From positions 25,772,365 through 25,836,364 of the forward strand of contig NC_092678.1 of the NCBI RefSeq assembly GCF_964355755.1: 64,000 bases of DNA. The letters are read 5' to 3'. The position numbers were made by a program, and so were the translations under genes. Positions 46,605 through 58,600 of the stretch are shown here, piece after piece. Each line of letters begins with the position of its first letter. Within the stretch, counting starts at the first letter, position 1. The notes below the pieces were generated by a model, which saw only the letters and a list, made by a program, of their open reading frames with translations, did no database searches and was not told the origin of the DNA. The stretch is from Antedon mediterranea. Taxonomy: Eukaryota > Echinodermata > Crinoidea > Comatulida > Antedonidae.

Positions 46605-49600
46605 TTACTTCTGAGCCGTTTGTAAATAACTTGAGAACAGTTTATCAACAAAAGTTGAGTCCGTCTGAAAGAAGAAAACAATTAATTGGCTGTGGTTGAT
46701 CATACCCAGTACTGTTTTTATTGTATGATTAATCGGAGAAAACTTTCCTAATTTTATACAGTATTGTCTGTGTAATGTTTGTGTACTGCAGTAATATTCA
46801 AAGTGTAGAGATTTACCTGTAATAGATGAACAAAGGCATCTCTGAATTGTTCTCTATTAAGGACCTGCTGACCAGCATCTACCGGCTTTGATAGAAACGA
46901 TTGCTGCTGTCGCATGTCACGACTCTGTGGGCTACTTGATAACAATGTCATCTTCTCTGCTTGGGTAAATGAGGAAGCTATTGGAGGTATAGAGGATGGT
47001 GCTGCAGGGGACTGTAAGCTGGTGGTAGAAGGCTTTGATGTTGGCGTGTCGCTAGCGGCCCTCGGTCGGAAGGCACTCGGTGCTAAAAGAAGCGGAGCTG
47101 AGCTGATTGGTTTCTGAAAAAATGTAAATTAATAAACATTAAATCTTCAAATTGATATGTTAGTTCATGTGCATCAACAGTAAACAATTAAATTGTTATG
47201 TACCTTACAAATGGTCAATAGATACATTATAATAGCTGCAGTTATTATGTTAAATCCATTCTTTATCATAGTTTATTAGATCAATATTTCTCATAAATTT
47301 GTTATTAAAATACAGGCCTGTGTGTATTTACATACAACAGACAATAGCGTCTAGCCTAGTTGCATCAGTATTTGCTTAATGGTGACACAATTTGTAAAGT
47401 AAATTAATTTTCTCAAACTGCATTTCCTCCTCCATTAGCTACTAATATAACTTAATTATGTGGACCAGTACAACATTAAACGATCTTATAATTTCAAAAT
47501 CAGCATATCTATGCTGAAGTTCAATTGTACTGTGTGATTAGCAAACATTAAAGATGATATGCCACTAAATTACGATGAAAAATTTTCAAACAAATAATGT
47601 TTTAAAGTTCATCATTAAGTGACATTGTATCATCATATTTTTAGGGTGACTATTCCAACAGGGTTCTTATAGAAACTATATTTTTGATAAATATTGTTTA
47701 TAGGTCATGCTAGAGTAGTTTGTGTTTTAAGTGCATGCTTATTTAAGAGGAACACCGTCTTAATTTAAACTTAATCTTTAATAAGGCTACACAATACACC
47801 ATAGAACATACTGTTGTTGTGTCCATGTTTGCTTGTTGTTGAAGGCCTAACAAGAGGGCATTGCCAGCCCCCACACTCATAGCAGCCATGTGGCCTAGAC
47901 TTGGTACTGGTCCTGTCTTAGCCTGCTGACTACCTCCTTTCAAATTTGCTAACAACGCTTGATTAATATCAAAGTCTTTACTCCTAGACATATCTTGTCC
48001 ACTTGTATCATCAATTTCTATCGTAGCTACGTTTTTATTGAGGTTTGATTCAGAGTCCAAAATGGATGTTATATTTAGTTGAGTCAAAAAGTCTTGTAAC
48101 GGAGCAGTTATTTTGTCTTGTGATTTGGCCGCCATGTATTCTCCAACATTCATAACACCCTCAATACTTCCAACTGAAATTGGTTTCATAGTTTTTTCTT
48201 CATCAACATGAAGTTTTTCAATGCTTTCAACAGTGTGTACATTGTTCGCAGGCAAAGGTACAGCGCCCTCGCCTGGATGTGAGAGAAGTTTTTGTAAGAC
48301 AGGGTGAATGCCTTGGCCGTAGTGTGCCGCTTGTTGACCATGTTGCATTGATATCGATCGATTTAACATTGGTCTTACTTTACTCATATCTACTTGGCTT
48401 TCTGGTTTGATGGCAACTGGTGGTAGCGGGCCAGTCATCTCAGTGCTTTGTTCACCTGTTGGAATTTGTTCTGATCCTTGTGACTATGATAAAACAATAT
48501 TAATACATTTTAATATATTCTTATAATAGAACAGTGATTGTTTGAAGACTTTCCACAAGCAAATCTGTGTACAAATCGAGGATACAATCTATCTATCTAT
48601 TACCAGCTCTTGTGTGTTATTATAACCATCTTTGATTAGTTCAATTTAACAGTTCTTTACCTGTCGTGCATAAATTGAGGCAGTTAAAACAACTTTAATC
48701 ATAGGCGGATTCTGGCCCTAGGTCACCCGATTTCAAAATCCTGGATCCACCACTGGTAATTGTTATTTTGTCTATATATATTACCTCAAGATATTCATTC
48801 TGTGCTCTATTCAACATCTGTAGTATATCAACAGGACCACGAGGGGAATAACCACCGTCACTTTCAGACATGCTTCGTTGTCGAACCTTTTTTTCTAATT
48901 TGGCCTTTTCAGTCAAGCTGAAAATTGTAATGAATCGGTTATTATATTGGTTGTTCTATACAGGTCTCTAACTCTAATATCAATTACTATTAAATTACAT
49001 TATTGATTGTGATAAACATATATTTGGCCTCCTGAAAAAAATCTTTGATATCTGTTTCTCAACTGCCTTCAGGTGGTCAACGTTTAAAGTAATTATTACT
49101 TATTTTGATCTCCTTTCACACATTGTCCTCTTTGTATCTTTTTTTTCCTTTTCTAAAGTATATAAATTATGTCTGTTCTTTTTTGTTCAATGTGTGAAAA
49201 ATAAATGAAATGAATATATCTTTGGAACATTATTATAATTATGTTGGTGTAGCCATTACCTTTGCATCAATTCACACACATTATGGCAGTCTTCAGGCTT
49301 ATAGAACCATAAACCAAAAATAGCTACGAAAAAATAAATACATTTTAAAACTGTATAGCAGATTCATATATATATTATACTTATATCCTATCCAACCATA
49401 TTGCCCTACCATGTCCAACAACAGTAGCATACACAATTTGGAATCTACCATTCTTATATCGGGTTGTTAATCAATTAGTAATACTGTAATATCATAAACA
49501 TATTAACTGTATTTAAATGGTAATATTTTCAAAAATTACCAGTGACAACTCATTAAATTAGGCTACTGTACAATAAAATTGGCTAAAGAATAATTGTTAG

Positions 49601-52600
49601 GAGAAACAAAAGTAAGGATAACTTTTCCATATTAATATTAAAAACATTTATATATGATACGCATAATTACCATTGACAACAATCAAATGGCGTATTGTAT
49701 TACAAAACAGTTTTTGTGAAAATATGACATATTATTAAAATGCAGCTGTTTCTTAAAGTATATATTGAACATGTCTTTTGTACAATCCACTCCCCACCCT
49801 ACATAAATACTCGCTTCCTCGATTCCTTAATATTCTTGGTGATCAATCTGCTATTGCCAACATTAGTACAATCTACTCTCCCCACCCTACATAAATACTC
49901 CCTTCCTCGATTCCTTAATATTCTTGGTGATCAATCTGCCATTGCCAACATTAGTACAATCTACTCTCCCCACCCTACATAAATACTCCCTTCCTCGATT
50001 CCTTAATATTCTTAGTGATCAATCTGCCATTGCCAACATTAGTACAATCCACTCTCCCCACCCTACATAAATACTCCCTTCCTCGATTCCTTAATATTCT
50101 TGGTGATCAATCTGCCATTGCCAACATTAGTACAATCTACTCTCCCCACCCTACATAAATACTCCCTTCCTCGATTCCTTAATATTCTTAGTGATCAATC
50201 TGCCATTGCCAACATTAGTACAATCTACTCTCCCCACCCTACATAAATACTCCCTTCCTCGACTCCTTAATATTCTTAGTGATCAATCTGCCATTGCCAA
50301 CATTAGTACAATCCACTCTCCCCACCCTACATAAATACTCCCTTCCTCGATTCCTTAATATTCTTGGTGATCAATCTGCCATTGCCAACATTAGTACAAT
50401 CCACTCTCCCCACCCTACATAAATACTCCCTTCCTCGATTCCTTAATATTCTTGGTGATCAATCTGCCATTGCCAACATTAGTACAATCTACTCTCCCCA
50501 CCCTACATAAATACTCCCTTCCTCGATTCCTTAATATTCTTAGTGATCAATCTGCCATTGCCAACATTAGTACAATCCACTCTCCCCACCCTACATAAAT
50601 ACTCCTTTCCTCGATTCCTTAATATTCTTGGTGATCAATCTGCCATTGCCAACATTAGTACAATCCACTCTCCCCACCCTACATAAATACTCCCTTCTTC
50701 GATTCCTTAATATTCTTAGTGATCAATCTGCTATTGCCAACATTAGTACAATCTACTCTCCCCACCCTACATAAATACTCCCTTCCTCGATTCCTTAATA
50801 TTCTTGGTGATCAATCTGCCATTGCCAACATTAGTACAATCCACTCTCCCCACCCTACATAAATACTCCCTTCCTCGATTCCTTAATATTCTTGGTGATC
50901 AATCTGCCATTGCCAACATTAGTACAATCTACTCTCCCCACCCTACATAAATACTCCCTTCCTCGATTCCTTAATATTCTTGGTGATCAATCTGCCATTG
51001 CCAACATTAGTACAATCCACTCTCCCCACCCTACATAAATACTCCCTTCCTCGATTCCTTAATATTCTTGGTGATCAATCTGCCATTGCCAACATTAGTA
51101 CAATCTACTCTCCCCACCCTACATAAATACTCCCTTCCTCGATTCCTTAATATTCTTGGTGATCAATCTGCCATTGCCAACATTAGTACAATCTACTCTC
51201 CCCACCCTACATAAATACTCCCTTCCTCGATTCCTTAATATTCTTGGTGATCAATCTGCCATTGCCAACATTAGTACAATCCACTCTCCCCACCCTACAT
51301 AAATACTCCCTTCCTCGATTCCTTAATATTCTTGGTGATCAATCTGCCATTGCCAACATTAGTACAATCTACTCTCCCCACCCTACATAAATACTCCCTT
51401 CCTCGATTCCTTAATATTCTTGGTGATCAATCTGCCATTGCCAACATTAGTACAATCTACTCTCCCCACCCTACATAAATACTCCCTTCCTCGATTCCTT
51501 AATATTCTTGGTGATCAATCTGCCATTGCCAACATTAGTACAATCTACTCTCCCCACCCTACATAAATACTCCCTTCCTCGACTCCTTAATATTCTTGGT
51601 GATCAATCTGCTATTGCCAACATTAGTACAATCCACTCTCCCCACCCTACATAAATACTCCCTTCCTCGATTCCTTAATATTCTTGGTGATCAATCTGCC
51701 ATTGCCAACATTAGTACAATCCACTCTCCCCACCCTACATAAATACTCCCTTCCTCGATTCCTTAATATTCTTGGTGATCAATCTGCCATTGCCAACATT
51801 AGTACAATCTACTCTCCCCACCCTACATAAATACTCCCTTCCTCGATTCCTTAATATTCTTAGTGATCAATCTGCCATTGCCAACATTAGTACAATCCAC
51901 TCTCCCCACCCTACATAAATACTCCCTTCCTCGATTCCTTAATATTCTTGGTGATCAATCTGCCATTGCCAACATTAGTACAATCCACTCTCCCCCCCCT
52001 ACATAAATACTCCCTTCTTCGATTCCTTAATATTCTTAGTGATCAATCTGCTATTGCCAACATTAGTACAATCCACTCTCCCCACCCTACATAAATACTC
52101 CCTTCCTCGATTCCTTAATATTCTTGGTGATCAATCTGCCATTGCCAACATTAGTACAATCCACTCTCCCCACCCTACATAAATACTCCCTTCCTCGATT
52201 CCTTAATATTCTTAGTGATCAATCTGCCATTGCCAACATTAGTACAATCTACTCTCCCCACCCTACATAAATACTCCCTTCCTCGATTCCTTAATATTCT
52301 TAGTGATCAATCTGCCATTGCCAACATTAGTACAATCTACTCTCCCCACCCTACATAAATACTCCCTTCCTCGATTCCTTAATATTCTTAGTGATCAATC
52401 TGCCATTGCCAACATTAGTACAATCCACTCTCCCCACCCTACATAAATACTCCCTTCCTCGATTCCTTAATATTCTTGGTGATCAATCTGCCATTGCCAA
52501 CATTAGTACAATCCACTCTCCCCACCCTACATAAATACTCCCTTCCTCGATTCCTTAATATTCTTAGTGATCAATCTGCCATTGCCAACATTAGTACAAT

Positions 52601-55600
52601 CTACTCTCCCCACCCTACATAAATACTCCCTTCCTCGATTCCTTAATATTCTTAGTGATCAATCTGCCATTGCCAACATTAGTACAATCCACTCTCCCCA
52701 CCCTACATAAATACTCCCTTCCTCGATTCCTTAATATTCTTAGTGATCAATCTGCCATTGCCAACATTAGTACAATCTACTCTCCCCACCCTACATAAAT
52801 ACTCCCTTCCTCGATTCCTTAATATTCTTGGTGATCAATCTGCCATTGCCAACATTAGTACAATCCACTCTCCCCACCCTACATAAATACTCCCTTCCTC
52901 GATTCCTTAATATTCTTAGTGATCAATCTGCTATTGCCAACATTAGTACAATCCACTCTCCCCACCCTACATAAATACTCCCTTCCTCGATTCCTTAATA
53001 TTCTTAGTGATCAATCTGCCATTGCCAACATTAGTACAATCTACTCTCCCCACCCTACATAAATACTCCCTTCCTCGATTCCTTAATATTCTTAGTGATC
53101 AATCTGCCATTGCCAACATTAGTACAATCCACTCTCCCCACCCTACATAAATACTCCCTTCCTCGATTCCTTAATATTCTTGGTGATCAATCTGCCATTG
53201 CCAACATTAGTACAATCCACTCTCCCCACCCTACATAAATACTCCCTTCCTCGATTCCTTAATATTCTTAGTGATCAATCTGCCATTGCCAACATTAGTA
53301 CAATCCACTCTCCCCACCCTACATAAATACTCCCTTCCTCGATTCCTTAATATTCTTAGTGATCAATCTGCCATTGCCAACATTAGTACAATCCACTCTC
53401 CCCACCCTACATAAATACTCCCTTCCTCGATTCCTTAATATTCTTGGTGATCAATCTGCCATTGCCAACATTAGTACAATCTACTCTCCCCACCCTACAT
53501 AAATACTCCCTTCCTCGATTCCTTAATATTCTTGGTGATCAATCTGCCATTGCCAACATTAGTACAATCTACTCTCCCCACCCTACATAAATACTCCCTT
53601 CCTCGATTCCTTAATATTCTTGGTGATCAATCTGCCATTGCCAACATTAGTACAATCTACTCTCCCCACCCTACATAAATACTCCCTTCCTCGATTCCTT
53701 AATATTCTTGGTGATCAATCTGCCATTGCCAACATTAGTACAATCTACTCTCCCCACCCTACATAAATACTCCCTTCCTCGATTCCTTAATATTCTTAGT
53801 GATCAATCTGCCATTGCCAACATTAGTACAATCTACTCTCCCCACCCTACATAAATACTCCCTTCCTCGATTCCTTAATATTCTTGGTGATCAATCTGCC
53901 ATTGCCAACATTAGTACAATCTACTCTCCCCACCCTACATAAATACTCTCATCCTCGATTCCTTAATATTCTTAGTGATCAATCTGCCATTGCCAACATT
54001 TAGTACCTTTTGATGTCCGGTAAAGTAAGAATGGTTCATGTAGTTGGAATTCTAATTCTTTGTTGATTGGTTCTGTCCAATTCTCTGTACTCAGCCGATT
54101 CATAATCATAAAGCCATGATATGGTATCGCTGACCTGAAAAAAAAAAATTTATTAAAAGAAAGTTACCTAAACAGTATGGCAAGCACATATTTTTAAACC
54201 CATGAACAGCGCGATGAAATGTATTTGGTTGTAATTTTACTTATTGTAGTATCAAGAACCTCTGTGGTCTAGTGGTTAAGGCACTCCCTCTGTAATTGAG
54301 AGGTACCTGGTTCAAATCCCACAGGAGGATTGAAGATATATTATGTATAAAAAATCTAATAATATTTACTTTATTTATTTAATTTAAATATTTTTAATTG
54401 TGCTCTGTTGTGCTCTTTGTATTTTCGAAATTATATGTTTTAAATTATTTCCATTATTGCATTATTTCCAGTGAGATCTGTTAACAATATATTATCTTGC
54501 ATTTAAAAAATTTTTTTTTGCGTCACATAAATTCAAAATTCATACATTATACAGAGTCACAAATCAGATATTAAAAATGCATGGCAAATTAATAATTCAA
54601 TATGGCTTCATGACGCAGAAAGACCAACATTTACTGTTAACTAAAACAAATATGTCTTTCGTTTATTCATAAAAAAATGTGTCTGAAAATTAAGAAAGCA
54701 TTTTATATTTTGGTATCAAATTCCAATTGGGTTCATAATTGTTCAGCAACTAGGCTTCTATGTCCAGACTTTATGAATGGTTGGCAAGTGAGAGAAACTA
54801 ATTAGTCATAGTAACATTCCAGAAATGTCTGATGTAGAATTCTTTAAATTCTATAACAACAGGGAGTGAAAATGGCCGCCCTTATAATCAAGTCATGAAT
54901 GACAAATTTAAAAGCTTGTTTAGATGTGTTGGTTAGATCATATAACCAGGGGGTACTAATTTCAGGCAACTTTGGCCTCTTATTCAATTTATGTTTCAGT
55001 AACCAACCACGTGCCCTTGTTTTTATAACGACCATATTTCCATGCATAATCAAATCTTGAAGCCCCACTGGGCATGCTCAAAGCAGACCCGCAGTTGATT
55101 GGCAGATTCATCTCTTGTCTCATGTTTTGTAGTTAAAGCTTCTTTCTTGTGTGCTGTGTTTTCATTTAGCAACAGAATCAATTTTTTGTGATTTAGTAAA
55201 CCTATTACGGTAGATTTTATTTTACTGTTTTGTTTTAATTGGAAAATATCTAACTTTGTTGTTTTGTGGTGAAAATCTTTTGGATTTATCTTGAAAAACT
55301 GGACTTTCAGCTTCAGCTAAACCTGTAAGTGCTATTATTAGTTCAGAAATTGATACTTTTATGGGATAATTTACAATGTTATTATAATCAATATTTATAA
55401 CTGCTCTAATTGACCTTTCAACTCTGTTTAAGACCAACATTTTATTTTAATTATGCATGACAAAAAAATAAATATTATGTGAACCGCATAGAGGCTTTGC
55501 GTTATGCACTTTAAAGTCCAAATTTATTATTATTAATATCTACTGTGAAAGTGTTATTTTTGTGTGTAAACAAATTGTAACCTCGCTTGCTCTTTTAAAA

Positions 55601-58600
55601 GTCAGCAAATATTAAAAACAACCAGTGAATACCGGCAGTGACGACAAGAACACTTTGAATTGTACAATAGTAATTACAATTAAATTAGATTTCACCTTGA
55701 ATAACTCTCAACGACGGACGCCATTTAAATTGTTGTCAAACAACAATATTAATAGTAAAAGCATGACTTAAACTTGTTTATTAAAACAGACAAAAATTCT
55801 TTGTTTTTAATTATTAATATTTTTAATAAGAATATATTAATACGACTTAACTATCCTAACTAAAATAAAGAGAGGTAATAATGACACCAAGATATGAGGC
55901 ACCATCGTTCTCGGTCTTCAAAAACATTCAAGTAAAATATTCTGCATGTTTAGTAGTAAACGCGCAAGTGAATAATAAACCGTATTCTTCATTGTATTTG
56001 ATAATCTAAAGCTCTGTCAAACTAGTTTAAAAAAAAAGTCTGATGTGCCCAGATATGGTGGTGATATGCCCAAATATGGTAGTGATATGACATCATCATG
56101 TCCATATATGGGCACATCACATAAAGTTTGATAGTGTAGACATTGCTTTACAAGATCAATGAAGTTGACTACATATTAATCAGCTAAACGCATTCACATC
56201 ACTGTGACACCACAAGGTTGTTGACACTTAAGGATATTGACTGAATTATAGAAATTTCAGTTACAATGTTGTTTAATTATTTCACAATATCAAAATAGAC
56301 ACATTATACTTGTGGCGGTGTTTAATTTATTGTTCTTTGTGTGAATAGTTTTATCAGAGTATGCTATACAAATATTTTTCCAATTAAAAATGAGCTGGAT
56401 TACTTTCAGTTACTTTTTATTGTAATTGCAAGATGGCATGTCAGACGTCGTCATCATTTTTAACTCTCATTCTCACAATAGTAAAGCCTCTCATCAATAC
56501 ATATTTTAAATCATAAATATATATATTTCAACACGTAAACCTAACATTTATTTTTATTTGAGCTTATAGATTTTTCATTTTTTTATAACGTAATAATAAT
56601 AAAAACTGACTTGAGTGAAAATGCGCAAATAACCAAAATTGAAAGACAAATAAACATTGATTTGAAGGAGAAAGATTCAAAGAAACAATGAATTTATTGA
56701 ATATTATTATCAATAGGAGGCTACATAATGTACATATATTAAAATGAAACTTAACACCCTGAGTATACAATAATACTGCAGGCAAACAAGCATATAATAC
56801 GTGTTGTATACCATTGTTGTTGTGTTACACCATACTAACCGGTTATACAATCGTTATTTTACTTTCAGGCCGGTTGTGTACTAGTTATACCATTGTTGTT
56901 GTGTTACACCATACTAACTGGTTATACAATCGTTATTTTACTTTCAGGCCGGTTGTGTACTAGTTATACCATTGTTGTTGTGTTACACCATACTAACTGG
57001 TTATACAATCGTTATTTTACTTTCAGGCTGGTTGTGTACTAGTTATACCATTGTTGTTGTGTTACACCATACTAACTGGTTATACAATCGTTATTTTACT
57101 TTCAGGCCGGTTGTGTACTAGTTATACCATTGTTGTTGTGTTACACCATACTAACCGGTTATACAATCGTTATTTTACTTTCAGGCCGGTTGTGTACTAG
57201 TTATACCAGTGCTTGTTATGTTTATCATTTTGGCATCTAAGGCTAATTCTTTGCTTTCCCGTCAGCGGGTTTTATCGTTATTCACGTTATTGATTCATGG
57301 ACAATAGATTGGATTCGTGGGTAATTTGATTTTAATAAGCAGCCGTGACGTCGTAATATACGCTGCACGATGGCCTGTTTATAATTGTTACAGTTCTTGC
57401 CTGAGTGATGTTGTAGACGGTACTTAACGCTACGATAAATGGTTTCTTTCTACCAAGGGAGTTTAAGTAAATACTTGATCCTGCTAAACTATGTCTTTAT
57501 TTTTAGATTCTTTCAGTGGATATATATTTCTGGTGTGATTTTGGTTTTAGTAAACGTTCTTGGGTGAGTATAATATCAATATTTCTTTTAAGTTCTTGTT
57601 TTATTGAGAAATTTTACTTCATAGCTTACACAAATTTAGTCCAGACTTAAATACTTTTGAAAGAAAATTCCTTAAAGTATTTTAATTGATAACTTACAGC
57701 ATGCATGAACATTATTGCCTTCTTTGCTGCGGACAACAAAACCCAAGTACTAATCAATAATTTGATTTTGAAAACATATTACCATAATTTATTGAAAAAT
57801 TTGATACTTAATTGGGAACATTAACATTTCTTTTGTTAATATAGTGATCATGTTGCACACGTTGAATTTCATAATTCAATTAATGGTTCAGTAATCTACT
57901 ACTTTTTATTTTTACTTACTTCGGCAGAGCCAGGTACTCAAAACATTATAATGATAATAATTTAGGTATTTTTATAGCACTATTATTAACTAAACTGAAG
58001 TAAAAATCAAAGGTGCTTGTATAGATGTTAAAAAGATGCGTTCTTTAAAAAAAATATCAATAGATTTTGATTTAGTAGTAGTATGCTGAGGGAAAGAATT
58101 CCAAAGAGAAGCAGCAGAGAACATAAAAGACCTTTGTCTAGGAAAATTAATGGAAAAGTAATCTTATACAAACTCCTCCCATTAAGATTCAAGAACTTTT
58201 ATTGGTCCACTTTAAAATGTTATGTAAAATACTGTTAAAACGATTAATTATTAACAATTGATTTTATGCATGATGCCCTTGTTTATGTTCCAACACATTA
58301 TTAACTAATTAAATAGTTAGGTTGATGGCCTTACAACTAAGTACTTAAACACTTAGTACCAACGCTTACAATGTAAGTAAACAAATGAGCTAAATCTAAC
58401 AATTAACGTGCAGATTGTAAATTTTCAAATTTTTTTCGATTTATTGTCTTAGATTTTTTAAGGGTTGTTAAATAAATTTTAGGTAAAATGGTGTTTAAAT
58501 TGCGAGTGAAAAGCGACCAATTAACACACAGATTGTAAAGATTGTTTCGATTTATTTTCTTAGATTCATAGATTTTTTAAGCGTTGTTAAATAAATTTTA

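Noticed and set aside
49769-54005. CRISPR-like regular repeats
   Set aside because: The units are directly adjacent with no unique spacers, the host is an animal, and there are no cas genes. These are minisatellites.
54259-54328. Functional tRNA gene in DCP1 intron 2
   Set aside because: A and B boxes are present, but the acceptor needs a bulge and I could not fold a proper anticodon arm.
54844-55440. Two minus-strand open frames in DCP1 intron 2
   Set aside because: They lie on the DCP1 strand, so I considered extra exons. Exons 60116-60156 and 54007-54134 already join in phase and match DCP1 sequence without a gap.
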